This document shows, one piece after another, positions 1 to 9,398 of a DNA stretch of 64,000 bases. Origin of the DNA: Prochlorococcus sp. AG-388-E21 (lineage in GTDB: Bacteria; Cyanobacteriota; Cyanobacteriia; PCC-6307; Cyanobiaceae); contig QCGO01000006.1 in assembly GCA_003279855.1 (NCBI GenBank), positions 1 to 64,000 on the forward strand. Direction: 5' to 3'. Each line of letters starts with the position of its first letter. The stretch's first letter is position 1. The translations under genes and the position numbers were made by a program. Below the pieces are notes generated by a model. It did no database searches. It had not been told where the DNA came from and saw only the letters and a list, made by a program, of their open reading frames with translations.

Positions 1-2426
1 AATGTGTTTTAGTAGATGAGTTTCAAGATACAGATAATATTCAGTGGAGCATAATAAAAAAATTCTTTTGTACAAAAAATCACTTTTTACTTTGCGTTGG
101 TGATCCAAAGCAGGCGATTTATAAATTTAGAGGTGGAGATATTGAAACTTATTTAGAGGCTAAATCTGATGCAAGTGAAGTTTTTAATCTTACAAATAAC
201 TTTAGATCTTCAGATAAATTACTTGATGTTATAAATAAACTATATAAAAATGGACTTAAAGAATCAAAACTAGAATATAAGAATTTAAACTCTAGACTTA
301 ATAAAAGTTTTAATTATAAATTTGCTTTTAAGAAAGTATTTGAAATTGTTGAATTTTCAAGCAAAGAAGTTGATATTGAAAATATTGTTACTCAATATAT
401 AGTCAGTTTTCTTTTAAATAATAAAGAAATTGATATTAATGAAATTTCAATTCTTACCTTGTATAACTCTCAATGTTTAGAATTAAAAAATAAATTAATA
501 AAGCTAAATATCCCATGCCAGATTAAAAATAAAAAAAATATTTTTGATACGGAAGCCAGTGATATATTAGTATTTTTTATTGATTCTTTATTATATCCAA
601 GGCGTTATAGGAATATAAGTTTGTTGGCTTCTTCTAAATTCATAGAACTAGATGTGGCAGAATTGATTGATCATCAACATAGTAAAAAATTTGAAATTTT
701 AACTAATCAATGTATTTCATGGTCCTTGGAATTAAGAGAGAAAGGATTTTTAACCCTTGTTAATGAACTAATTATTAATTACAAATCATCCTCAATTATT
801 TGTGATGCAGATCTATACTCGAATCTATTTCAATTGTCAGAGATAATTGAAATAGAATTAATCAACAATGACTTTAATCTAAATAAGGTATTTAAGTGGT
901 ATCAAAACCAATTAGATGATTCTTTAAGGAGTTGTAATGGAGAAGATTATTTTACTAAAGATTATAATCTTCAAAATGGAATTAATCTTTCGACAATTCA
1001 TAATAGTAAGGGACTTGAGTATGAAATAGTTTTATGTCCCTACTTATCTATTATTTCTAATAAATCAAATAAAATAAAAGGTCCTATCTGGAAATCAAAT
1101 TTGGATAGGTCTATATATATCAATATTTCAAATAATTACCGTAAGGTAGAAGAATTTAAATTAATAGAAGAAAGAGATTTATTTAAAGAGACTGAAAGAT
1201 TGATTTATGTAGCTCTTACCAGGAGTAAATATAAGCTTATTATTTTTAATGATATTAATAATACAAATAATATTATTAATAATGATTTGTTCCCAAACCT
1301 AGAAAATATCAATGTTCATAAATATAAAATTAATAATGAAGCAGATGTAAAAAATATGAGAGAAATTTCTAATAAATTTAACATTATTGGTTTAAAGAAT
1401 AATATTTGGAAAATAAATAAAGTTAATACCAAAAAACCTAAAAAAATTCTCTCTGATGATGTTATTTCTTTCTCGAGTTATTCCTCATGGATTCGTAAAG
1501 AAAAAAAAACAGACTCTGCTTCCAATCAATACAAGGATTATGAAGATAATATCTCAATTCTTAATAATCTTAAAGAGACTAATTTAGATAAATCAAATAA
1601 TTATCCCAAATACCTAAATCTCTCCAATCCCTTAAGTGATTTTCCTAAAGGAACTATTGCTGGTACATGTTTGCATAAAATAATAGAGAGATTTGATTTT
1701 CAAAATGATAATGCCGATAAATTACTTGATTTAATTATTGAAGAATTAAATTTCTTTAAAATTGATACTTCTTTCGCATTAAAAGTAAGAGAAGGTATCT
1801 TTCGAATAATAAACGTTTCGCTTGGAAGGGAATTACTAAATAAAAAATTATGTGATATCTCTACAGATAATATTTTAAAAGAGGTTAAGTACAATCTAAC
1901 ACTTTCTTATAGTGGGAAAAATATTAATTCATATGATATTTCCAAATGCTTTCTATTGGATCAAGAATTTGAATTTGGTGAAAGCTATTCAAACAAAATA
2001 AATGATCTACAAATTCTAAATAAAGGTTTTCACTCAGGCTGTATTGACTGTGTAGTCCCTATAGGTAATAAGTTAGAGGATAGCAAATGGTGGGTAATCG
2101 ATTGGAAAAGTAATTTTATTTCTGGAAGCGAAAATAGTGATTGTTTGCCTAGAAACTATAACTATGAAAATATGAAAGAAGAAATGATTAAACATCATTA
2201 CCCATTGCAATCTCATCTTTATCTATTGGCATTACATAGATTATTAAAGTGGAGATTAAAAAATTATGAACCTAATCTTCACCTTGGAGGATATGTATAT
2301 TTATTTTTAAAGGGACTGCCTGACATAAAGTTATTTGAAAAATCGGTTGAGAAAGATATTTCTCCAGGTGTTTTTATTGGTCAGGCCCCTATAAATAGAA
2401 TTCATTATTTAGACAAACTTTTTTAG
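1..2426 (+). CDS. recB: RecB, exodeoxyribonuclease V beta subunit (5' truncated by window edge)
   Basis: This is the helicase-nuclease subunit of RecBCD, which processes double-strand breaks. The frame is open from base 3 at the window edge, so the N terminus with Walker A lies outside. Visible in order are the UvrD-type motif II (LVDEFQDTD, bases 9-35), motif III (GDPKQAIYKFRGGD), NNFRSS, motif V (STIHNSKGLEYE) and motif VI (YVALTRSKY). The C-terminal RecB nuclease domain follows, with GTCLHKIIERF, a GCID Asp, the catalytic VIDWKS (D-x-K) and a YPLQSHLYLLAL helix, so the nuclease looks intact. The first internal ATG (459) lies after the helicase core begins and is not the real start. recD follows one base after the stop, so the two are co-transcribed. 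recC is not in view. Confidence 0.93.
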   Translation, partial: CVLVDEFQDTDNIQWSIIKKFFCTKNHFLLCVGDPKQAIYKFRGGDIETYLEAKSDASEVFNLTNNFRSSDKLLDVINKLYKNGLKESKLEYKNLNSRLNKSFNYKFAFKKVFEIVEFSSKEVDIENIVTQYIVSFLLNNKEIDINEISILTLYNSQCLELKNKLIKLNIPCQIKNKKNIFDTEASDILVFFIDSLLYPRRYRNISLLASSKFIELDVAELIDHQHSKKFEILTNQCISWSLELREKGFLTLVNELIINYKSSSIICDADLYSNLFQLSEIIEIELINNDFNLNKVFKWYQNQLDDSLRSCNGEDYFTKDYNLQNGINLSTIHNSKGLEYEIVLCPYLSIISNKSNKIKGPIWKSNLDRSIYINISNNYRKVEEFKLIEERDLFKETERLIYVALTRSKYKLIIFNDINNTNNIINNDLFPNLENINVHKYKINNEADVKNMREISNKFNIIGLKNNIWKINKVNTKKPKKILSDDVISFSSYSSWIRKEKKTDSASNQYKDYEDNISILNNLKETNLDKSNNYPKYLNLSNPLSDFPKGTIAGTCLHKIIERFDFQNDNADKLLDLIIEELNFFKIDTSFALKVREGIFRIINVSLGRELLNKKLCDISTDNILKEVKYNLTLSYSGKNINSYDISKCFLLDQEFEFGESYSNKINDLQILNKGFHSGCIDCVVPIGNKLEDSKWWVIDWKSNFISGSENSDCLPRNYNYENMKEEMIKHHYPLQSHLYLLALHRLLKWRLKNYEPNLHLGGYVYLFLKGLPDIKLFEKSVEKDISPGVFIGQAPINRIHYLDKLF

Positions 2427-2427
2427 A

Positions 2428-4119
2428 ATGAACCATACAAATCTGGATATTGAAGCATTTCAATATAATCATATATTTAATCTTCTCCAAGATATATTTG
2501 GATTTGATGAAATAAAAGATGGAGATTTCGTAAAAGATACTTTAAAAATATTATTAGAATTCGAGAAAAATGGGGAGACTATTGTAGAAGTTGATAAAAG
2601 GTTAATATTATTTGATTTATTAAAAGATGGATGGCCTAATGAACATTTAAAAGTTCTCAAAGATTTAGGATTGCTAAACTCCTTTAATTCCCCATTCGTA
2701 TTTAATGATAGAAAATTATCATTAGTAAAATGGTCGGCAAAGATAAATAGAGTTGTAAATATGTTCTTAAAAAAAATAGATAAAATTCCAATAAAAACAA
2801 ATGATGATAATAAACTTAATCAAATTAAAAATATTTTTAAAAGTTCAAATTTAGTATTTCTACAAGGAGGACCAGGAACTGGCAAAACAACTTTAATTAC
2901 AAATTTTATATTACATTCTTTGAAAAGTGACCATTGTTTAAATATAGGACTTGCAGCACCTACTGGAAAAGCCACCTCTAGACTAAAAGAATCTCTTAAT
3001 GAACGAAAAGAAATTGTTTTTAGTGAAAGTCTGGATCAAATAGAATGTCAAACTTTACATAAATGGATTTTTAATTCTAAACATAAAGCTATTAAATTAA
3101 AATTTAAATTAAAGGAATTAGATATTTTTGTTATTGATGAAATGTCAATGGTAAATATTGATATTATTGAATTAATTTTAGATTTATTAGCTAAAGATTG
3201 TAAAATAATTCTCGTTGGCGATAGAAATCAATTGCCTCCAGTAAAAAATTCTTCTATTTGGAATTATTTATTCGAATTTTCTGATAACAAGGTAATTAAA
3301 TCTTGTATAGTTAATCTCAATAAAACTTATAGAAATAGTGGGGATATCGAATTACTTAGTAATCTTATTTTTAATAATAGAAATTCCTTATTTCAGAAAA
3401 AGATCAAAGAATTAGAAAATGATAAAGAGTCAGAAGAAGTTAATATCTTAAAGTGCGTTAATAAGAATATTCCTCTAAATCTATTAAATGAAATTGAAGA
3501 ATATATTAATAAATTAAGAACTTCTACAACAAACTTAAGTAAAAAAGAATATATCTTTCAAAATTCAATTGAAGATTTAATAAGTAATGAAAAAGACTTA
3601 ATAAATAATATATTTACAGATTTACAAAGTCACCTTATCCTTTGTGAGAAGAATACTGGGACATGGAGCGTTGAGAATATTAATGATATCGTTTTAGGCC
3701 AAAGAAAACCCTATGATTTTATTAATCTTGAAGAAGGGATCCCAATAATGTGTACTGAAAATAATAACGAACTTGGAATTTCAAATGGAGATATTGGAGT
3801 CTTAATAGGAAAAAATGAAAACCGAAAATTTTTATTTAGGAAATTTAATGATAATAATGATCTCGTAGTTGACTTTATTGAACCATCAACTCTTGAGAAC
3901 GTCGTGCCAGCAATAGCTATCACAATTCATAAATCCCAAGGAAGTGAATCTAAAAAAGTAAGTATTTTGTGGACTCAAAAATCTCAAATTAATAAGTACA
4001 AGGAAGATTTAGAAGATGATAGCAAATTAATGTTTTTTAGAGATAATTATGAGAAGAGATTACTCTATACTGCAATTACAAGAGCAAAGAATTTTCTGGA
4101 TATTTATTTTTTGAATTAA
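2428..4119 (+). CDS. recD: RecD, exodeoxyribonuclease V alpha subunit
   Basis: This is the 5'-3' helicase subunit of RecBCD, 563 aa. Walker A is GGPGTGKT at residues 147-154, Walker B is VIDEMSM around 235-241, and GDRNQLPP (motif III) follows. The C terminus carries the UvrD-like AITIHKSQGSE motif and LLYTAITRAKN (motif VI). The start ATG is one base after the recB stop, so translation is probably coupled. It is slightly shorter than the E. coli protein (about 600 aa), mostly through shorter linkers. The order recB-recD is the usual one for this complex. Confidence 0.92.
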   Translation: MNHTNLDIEAFQYNHIFNLLQDIFGFDEIKDGDFVKDTLKILLEFEKNGETIVEVDKRLILFDLLKDGWPNEHLKVLKDLGLLNSFNSPFVFNDRKLSLVKWSAKINRVVNMFLKKIDKIPIKTNDDNKLNQIKNIFKSSNLVFLQGGPGTGKTTLITNFILHSLKSDHCLNIGLAAPTGKATSRLKESLNERKEIVFSESLDQIECQTLHKWIFNSKHKAIKLKFKLKELDIFVIDEMSMVNIDIIELILDLLAKDCKIILVGDRNQLPPVKNSSIWNYLFEFSDNKVIKSCIVNLNKTYRNSGDIELLSNLIFNNRNSLFQKKIKELENDKESEEVNILKCVNKNIPLNLLNEIEEYINKLRTSTTNLSKKEYIFQNSIEDLISNEKDLINNIFTDLQSHLILCEKNTGTWSVENINDIVLGQRKPYDFINLEEGIPIMCTENNNELGISNGDIGVLIGKNENRKFLFRKFNDNNDLVVDFIEPSTLENVVPAIAITIHKSQGSESKKVSILWTQKSQINKYKEDLEDDSKLMFFRDNYEKRLLYTAITRAKNFLDIYFLN

Positions 4120-4136
4120 GTTTTAATTTCGAGAAA

Positions 4137-4256
4137 TCAGAGTTATCTTTACCTCCAGATGTTAGATTAGTAATTCGGCTCTGAAAGGCTAGTCAACAAT
4201 TTAAGATTCTTTAGATAAATGTTGAATGCCTGATCAGTAGATAATCAGGCATTTTA
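4137..4256 (+). promoter_or_regulatory. Structured leader of the DEAD-box helicase gene, with a hairpin covering the SD
   Basis: The 137-base gap after recD ends in a perfect 10-bp inverted repeat, AATGCCTGAT (4225-4234) and ATCAGGCATT (4244-4253), with a 9-nt loop. The second arm runs into TTTT and then directly into the ATG at 4257. The only Shine-Dalgarno-like AGG (4247-4249) is inside the stem, 7 nt from the start codon. A shorter repeat, TCAGAG (4137-4142) with CTCTGA (4179-4184), lies upstream. The terminal hairpin could act as a weak terminator for recBD, a translational switch, or both. The sequence shows the structure; the function is inference. Confidence 0.55.
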
Positions 4257-6041
4257 ATGGCTTCAAATAAAGACAATCAATTAGTAGAGAAAAATGACGA
4301 TAATTTGGGGGTAGAAAATATCTCTAATGAACACTCAATTGAATCAGAAAAAAAATTAGAAGTTTTAAAAGATGAAACTTCTAATAAAGAGGAAGATATT
4401 GATAATGGATTTGCTTGCTTTGGGTTTAATAAATTAATATTAAATTCACTAGAAAGTAAAGGCTACAAAACTCCTACACCCATACAAAAAGCAGCAATTC
4501 CAGAATTAATGCTTGGAAGAGATTTGTTAGGACAAGCTCAAACTGGTACAGGTAAAACTGCAGCCTTTGCTCTCCCATTAATAGAAAAGCTCGAAAATAA
4601 CAAAGAATCAAACGCTAAAGTTTTGGTTATGACCCCAACAAGAGAGTTAGCTACTCAAGTAGCAGATTCTTTTAAAAGTTATAGTACTGAATCAACTAAT
4701 TTAAGGACATTAGCAATATATGGAGGAACTGATTTTAGGAATCAAATCTCATCACTTAAAAGAAAGACAGACATTGTTGTCGGAACTCCTGGAAGAATAA
4801 TGGATCATATAAGACAAGGAACTTTTAAGATAAATAATATAAGTTGTCTTGTTCTTGATGAGGCAGATGAAATGTTAAAAATGGGATTTCTTGAAGATAT
4901 CGAATGGATAATAGATAAACTTCCAGAAAACAAACAAATGGTTTTGTTCTCTGCAACAATGCCAAATGAGATAAGAAATATAGCAAAAAAATATCTAAAT
5001 GATCCAGCTGAAATACTTATTAAAAGCGTTAAGAAAGAAACTCAATTAATTACTCAAAGATATATTAATGTTCAAAGGCACCATAAGTTAGATGCTCTAA
5101 AAAGAATATTAGAAATTACAAATGAAGGAGTAATAATATTTGTGAGGACTAAATTACTTACTACCTCAATTGCGGAAGCTCTAGAAAACTCAGGACATAG
5201 TGTGGCTGTTCTTAATGGTGACATCCCTCAAAATCAAAGAGAAAATACTGTAGATAGATTAAAAAAAGGATTTATTGATATTCTTGTTGCTACTGATGTA
5301 GCGGCGAGAGGCTTAGATGTTGAAAGGATTAAACTTGTTATTAATTACGATTTTCCTTTTGATAAGGAAACATACACTCATAGAATCGGCAGAACAGGGA
5401 GAGCAGGTAGATCTGGGGAAGCAATTTTATTTGTAAATCAAAGAGAAAAACATTTTCTTAGGAACTTGGAAAATTCAACAAGAAATAAAATTGAAGAAAT
5501 TGAGATACCTAATAATAAAATAATTAATGAAAAAAGAATGGGTAAATTAATAACAAATTTGAATCAAAGCTCTTTAGATCAAGACAATAATGAGGAAAAA
5601 AAAGCTTTGATGATTGATATTCTAGATACCTTAAGAGAAAAGTATTCTATGGAAGATTCAAATATAGCAATGGCAGCTATTAATTTAGCAATAGGTAATA
5701 AATCCTTTTTTATGAACGAAGATGAATCTTGGCTTTATAGACAAAATAATTCTGATCGTAATAGATCAAATAGAAATACAAATGGAAATAATCGTATGAG
5801 AAATACAAATAGAAGAAATAATTATCAAAATGATTCTTTTGAAACCTATAAATTTAATGTTGGCAAAATGGATAGAGTAAGAGTGGCAAATATTATTTCT
5901 TCAATTTGTACTACTACTAATATTAATGGAAGATCTATAGGAAAGATTCAAATATTTAATGAATACAGTTTGGTAGATTTACCAAGAGATTTGCATGGTG
6001 AAGTGAGGAATAAATTAAAAAATTTAAGAATACGTAATTAA
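4257..6041 (+). CDS. deaD: DEAD-box ATP-dependent RNA helicase (CsdA/DeaD type)
   Basis: An RNA duplex-unwinding ATPase, 594 aa, likely acting in ribosome assembly and mRNA decay, often at low temperature. Residues 1-50 are an acidic, low-complexity extension. The core has the Q motif (GF..PTPIQ, about 56-76), Walker A AQTGTGKT (94-101), PTRELA, TPGR, DEAD (201-204), SAT (232-234) and HRIGRTGRAGR. A basic Asn/Arg-rich linker (about 495-530) leads to a C-terminal DbpA-type RNA-binding domain ending near residue 592. That domain order is typical of DeaD/CsdA rather than RhlE. The start is chosen as the first ATG of the frame after the leader hairpin. The gene sits 137 bases after recD, so it may be in a separate transcript. 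Confidence 0.9.
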   Translation: MASNKDNQLVEKNDDNLGVENISNEHSIESEKKLEVLKDETSNKEEDIDNGFACFGFNKLILNSLESKGYKTPTPIQKAAIPELMLGRDLLGQAQTGTGKTAAFALPLIEKLENNKESNAKVLVMTPTRELATQVADSFKSYSTESTNLRTLAIYGGTDFRNQISSLKRKTDIVVGTPGRIMDHIRQGTFKINNISCLVLDEADEMLKMGFLEDIEWIIDKLPENKQMVLFSATMPNEIRNIAKKYLNDPAEILIKSVKKETQLITQRYINVQRHHKLDALKRILEITNEGVIIFVRTKLLTTSIAEALENSGHSVAVLNGDIPQNQRENTVDRLKKGFIDILVATDVAARGLDVERIKLVINYDFPFDKETYTHRIGRTGRAGRSGEAILFVNQREKHFLRNLENSTRNKIEEIEIPNNKIINEKRMGKLITNLNQSSLDQDNNEEKKALMIDILDTLREKYSMEDSNIAMAAINLAIGNKSFFMNEDESWLYRQNNSDRNRSNRNTNGNNRMRNTNRRNNYQNDSFETYKFNVGKMDRVRVANIISSICTTTNINGRSIGKIQIFNEYSLVDLPRDLHGEVRNKLKNLRIRN

Positions 6042-6050
6042 TTTTGGGTC

Positions 6051-6332
6051 ATGGGGTCTATTACAAAAAATAAATTTGTACTAGTAAGTTTTTTTCTTTT
6101 GTGGGGATTTATAAACTCTGAATATTTAGCTGAAACACAAAAAGATTCAATTATAAATTTATTTTGTATTGAAAGTATTAAGGAGGAAATGTCAAAAGCG
6201 AATTTAAATTATGACGTGAAAATTGCTAGAGATACTTGTGATTGCTATCTAAGGGAATTTTTAAATAGTACGAGCCATCAAAATTCGATTGATAAATGTA
6301 AGTTAGAAGCTAAGAAAAAATTTAATTTATAG
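6051..6332 (+). CDS. Small exported cysteine-containing protein, unknown function
   Basis: A 93-aa protein I do not recognise by family. Residues 8-25 form a hydrophobic signal-peptide-like segment after a basic N terminus (ITKNK), so it is probably exported to the periplasm or thylakoid lumen. The mature part has four cysteines (FCIES, DTCDCY, DKCK), compatible with two disulfides, in a charged helical context. It lies 9 bases after deaD and 10 before the ABC exporter, so it is probably co-transcribed with them. The length, signal sequence and tight spacing on both sides argue that it is a real gene. No function should be assigned. Confidence 0.7.
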   Translation: MGSITKNKFVLVSFFLLWGFINSEYLAETQKDSIINLFCIESIKEEMSKANLNYDVKIARDTCDCYLREFLNSTSHQNSIDKCKLEAKKKFNL

Positions 6333-6342
6333 TAAAACTACA

Positions 6343-8115
6343 ATGAGACCTAAAAATAATCAAAATCCAATAGTTAGGCTTTATCTTAATTTAAGAGATG
6401 AAAGGAGTCTACTTTTTTTTGCTTTTTTAAGTTCGATAATTAATAAAATCTTAGATTTAGCTCCTCCAGTAATTATTGGTCTTGCTGTTGATATTGTAGT
6501 TAAAGAGCAGAATTCTTGGATTGCTAGTTTTGGTATAAAAGAAGTTCCAAATCAATTAATATTCCTTGCATTTGCTTCTGGGATAGTTTGGTCAGCAGAA
6601 TCTTTTTTTGAATATTTATATTCAGTTTTATGGAGAAATTTAGCCCAAATATCGCAACATAAATTGAGAATAAAGGCTTATAAGCATATACAAGAACTAG
6701 ATATGGCTTTCTTTGAAAACGATAATACTGGACGACTTCTATCGATTTTAAATGATGATGTAAATCAACTTGAGAGGTTCCTTGATCAAGGAGCAAATCA
6801 ACTTATTCAATTATTTATTACGGTTTTAATTATTGGTGGAACAATGATTTTTGTTGCGCCAAAAATCGCATTATTTGCTTTCTTACCTATTCCTTTAATA
6901 TTTCTTGGATCAATAAGATTTCAAAGAAAGCTCTCTCCTAAATACAAAGATGTCAGGAATAAAGCAGGTCTTTTAGCTTCAAGATTAAATAATAATTTAA
7001 GTGGGATACTTACGATAAAGAGCTTTACTAAAGAGAATTGGGAGCTTAGTAGATTAAATAAAGAAAGCCTTGCATATCAAAGAAGTAATAAAGCAGCAAT
7101 AAAATTATCATCTGCTTTTATTCCACTAATAAGATTTGCTATTTTATTTGCTTTTATAGCAATTTTACTTATTGGAGGTTTTCAAACCTGGAATAAGGTC
7201 CTTAATGTTGGGACATATAGTTTTTTAGTCTTTATTACTCAAAGGTTGTTATGGCCGTTAACTACTCTAGGTCATGTTTTAGATGATTTTCAACGCTCAA
7301 TGGCATCAATAAATAGAGTAATAGATCTTATAGATACCCCTATAAAAATAAAAGATGGAAAAATAAAAATTGGCTCTAAAGAGATAAAAGGTAATATTAG
7401 TTTTCAAAATGTAAATTTTAATTATCCAGGTAGAGAATCAACATTAAAGAACATAAATTTTGAAATTCAGAATAACTCTACATTAGGAATTGTTGGATTA
7501 ACTGGTTCTGGCAAAAGTACAATTATTAAACTTCTTCTTAGAATTTATGATACTAATAAGGGTTTAATATCTTTGGATAACATTCCAATAGAGGATATTA
7601 ATTTAAAAGATTTAAGAAAATGTATTTCTCTAGTAAGTCAAGAAACATATTTATTTCATGGAACTGTTGAGGAAAATATTGCCTATGGGGCAACTAGTCC
7701 AAAAATTAAAGATATTGTAAAAGCATCTAAAATTGCTGAGGCTCATAAATTTATTGAACAATTACCAGATGGTTATAAAACAATCGTTGGGGAAAGGGGA
7801 CAAAAACTTTCAGGAGGACAACGTCAGAGAATAGCTTTAGCGAGAGCTGTTTTAAAAGATGCACCTATATTGATCTTAGATGAGGCTACTGCTTCAGTGG
7901 ATAATGAGACAGAGGTTTTAATTCAGAAATCATTATCTAAAATAACTAAGGAAAGAACAACTATAGTTATAGCTCATAGATTAAGTACTATTAAAAATGC
8001 TGATAATATTATTGTTATAGATAAGGGCAAAATTATTGAGAGCGGAAAACATGAGTTGTTGCTAAATAACAAGAACGTATATTCTGATCTATGGAATGTT
8101 CAAGTAGGTATTTAG
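6343..8115 (+). CDS. ABC exporter half-transporter (fused permease and ATPase, MsbA-like)
   Basis: A 590-aa type I ABC exporter. The N-terminal half (about 20-320) is a six-helix transmembrane domain. The C-terminal half (about 335-590) is the nucleotide-binding domain, with Walker A GLTGSGKST, Q-loop VSQETYLF, signature LSGGQRQR, Walker B ILILDEAT and the H-loop AHR. It should work as a dimer in the plasma membrane, exporting a lipid or other amphipathic compound. The substrate cannot be read from the sequence. It lies 10 bases after a small exported protein and is convergent with psbP, with 18 bases between stops. Confidence 0.9.
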   Translation: MRPKNNQNPIVRLYLNLRDERSLLFFAFLSSIINKILDLAPPVIIGLAVDIVVKEQNSWIASFGIKEVPNQLIFLAFASGIVWSAESFFEYLYSVLWRNLAQISQHKLRIKAYKHIQELDMAFFENDNTGRLLSILNDDVNQLERFLDQGANQLIQLFITVLIIGGTMIFVAPKIALFAFLPIPLIFLGSIRFQRKLSPKYKDVRNKAGLLASRLNNNLSGILTIKSFTKENWELSRLNKESLAYQRSNKAAIKLSSAFIPLIRFAILFAFIAILLIGGFQTWNKVLNVGTYSFLVFITQRLLWPLTTLGHVLDDFQRSMASINRVIDLIDTPIKIKDGKIKIGSKEIKGNISFQNVNFNYPGRESTLKNINFEIQNNSTLGIVGLTGSGKSTIIKLLLRIYDTNKGLISLDNIPIEDINLKDLRKCISLVSQETYLFHGTVEENIAYGATSPKIKDIVKASKIAEAHKFIEQLPDGYKTIVGERGQKLSGGQRQRIALARAVLKDAPILILDEATASVDNETEVLIQKSLSKITKERTTIVIAHRLSTIKNADNIIVIDKGKIIESGKHELLLNNKNVYSDLWNVQVGI

Positions 8116-8133
8116 AGAATATCTTTTCAAAAA

Positions 8134-8691
8134 CTAAATTAAGAAGTTAAATGACTCTATAACATTAGTAAACATACCATCAACTTTATTCCATCTCTCT
8201 TCATTTGTTCCGACGGCAAAAGTATATAAAGTTCCTCTGTCGATTACGACAGTCGCAAGTTCATGTCTATCTTGATCATTAAGATTTAATTCATACTCTA
8301 GATCATAAAAAATATGATTAGATGCTTCTCTTTTGTTTGCATCAATAAGTTTTACTGATCTTCCTGAACCCTCAGGCGCAATAACCTTAGTTATTAATGT
8401 TTGTCCAACTTCTTTTGGATCCCCTAATTGCTCTAATTCGACTTCTTTATTTACATCTGAAATCACCAAACTTAAAGTCTCATTACTATTAATTAGATCG
8501 TGATAAATAATTTCAGGCCCCCCATCTACTTTTACTCTTGTCCAACCTGTTGGATATAAAAAGGCATATCTTCCATCGGGGCTCTGATAAGCCTCTAATC
8601 CTGCATTGATTCCTCCACTACATGCACTTAATGCAAAACACAAAATTATTAATAATAAATTTTTAAAAGGGTTAATTTTCATATTTTTCAT
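8134..8691 (-). CDS. psbP: PsbP-like lipoprotein (CyanoP), photosystem II lumenal factor
   Basis: A 185-aa PsbP-domain protein. The N terminus is a lipoprotein signal (hydrophobic LLLIILCFAL, then the lipobox LSAC), so it should be lipid-anchored on the lumenal face. The mature part shows the PsbP features: YQSPDGRYAFLYPTGW near its start, then VVIDRGTLYTFAVGTNEERW and VIESFNF at the C terminus. Cyanobacterial CyanoP is an assembly factor of photosystem II more than a stoichiometric oxygen-evolving subunit. An internal ATG 9 bases further in (MKINPF) is an alternative start. It is divergent from recR with a 105-base gap. Confidence 0.88.
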   Translation of the reverse strand: MKNMKINPFKNLLLIILCFALSACSGGINAGLEAYQSPDGRYAFLYPTGWTRVKVDGGPEIIYHDLINSNETLSLVISDVNKEVELEQLGDPKEVGQTLITKVIAPEGSGRSVKLIDANKREASNHIFYDLEYELNLNDQDRHELATVVIDRGTLYTFAVGTNEERWNKVDGMFTNVIESFNFLI

Positions 8692-8796
8692 TGTTGTTAG
8701 AAATTATTAACTAAAAATATAATAAGACATTAAAAGCAAACAAATAAATCCAATTACAAAAAATGCGTCTAAATTGTTTCTAGAAGAAATTTAATC

Positions 8797-9396
8797 TTGA
8801 TAACTTTTACCAAACCACTTTCTAAATTAATTGCTCATTTTGAGAAATTTCCAGGAATAGGTCCAAGAACAGCTCAAAGATTAGCATTGTTTGTTTTAAA
8901 ACAACCTGAAAGTAGTATTAGAGATTTTTCTAAAGCATTATTAGAAGCACATAGTAATGTTGGCTATTGCAAAAAATGTTTTAATTTAACTTCAGAAGAA
9001 GAATGTGAAATATGTAGAAATACTGAGAGGAATCAAAAAATAATTTGCGTAGTAGCAGAAACTAAAGATTTACTTGCTTTAGAACGAGCAAGGGAGTTTA
9101 AAGGTACTTACCATGTTATTGGAGGGTTAATTTCTCCTATGGATTCAATTAGTCCAGAATTGTTAGAGATCAGAAGTTTAGTTGAGAGGGTAAGTAAATC
9201 AGACATTGAAGAAATAATACTGGCACTTACTCCAAGTGTTGAGGGCGATACTACAAGCCTTTATATTGGAAAATTACTAACTCCTTTTACTAAGGTTACT
9301 AGAATTGCTTATGGGCTTCCTATGGGAAGTGAACTTGAATATGTTGACGAAGTGACTTTAGCAAGAGCCTTAGAAGGAAGAACAAATTTAATTTAA
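8797..9396 (+). CDS. recR: RecR recombination mediator protein
   Basis: RecR loads RecA at gaps together with RecF and RecO. It is 199 aa with a TTG start. The start is supported because residues 1-30 give the standard N terminus with the helix-hairpin-helix [15 protein letters not shown]4 zinc finger uses C58, C61, C70 and C73. The Toprim domain follows ([14 protein letters not shown], then [12 protein letters not shown]) and the C terminus carries the usual LARALEGR. The length equals the family norm. lipA begins 2 bases after the stop, so the two are co-transcribed. Confidence 0.95.
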   Translation: MITFTKPLSKLIAHFEKFPGIGPRTAQRLALFVLKQPESSIRDFSKALLEAHSNVGYCKKCFNLTSEEECEICRNTERNQKIICVVAETKDLLALERAREFKGTYHVIGGLISPMDSISPELLEIRSLVERVSKSDIEEIILALTPSVEGDTTSLYIGKLLTPFTKVTRIAYGLPMGSELEYVDEVTLARALEGRTNLI

Positions 9397-9398
9397 AA

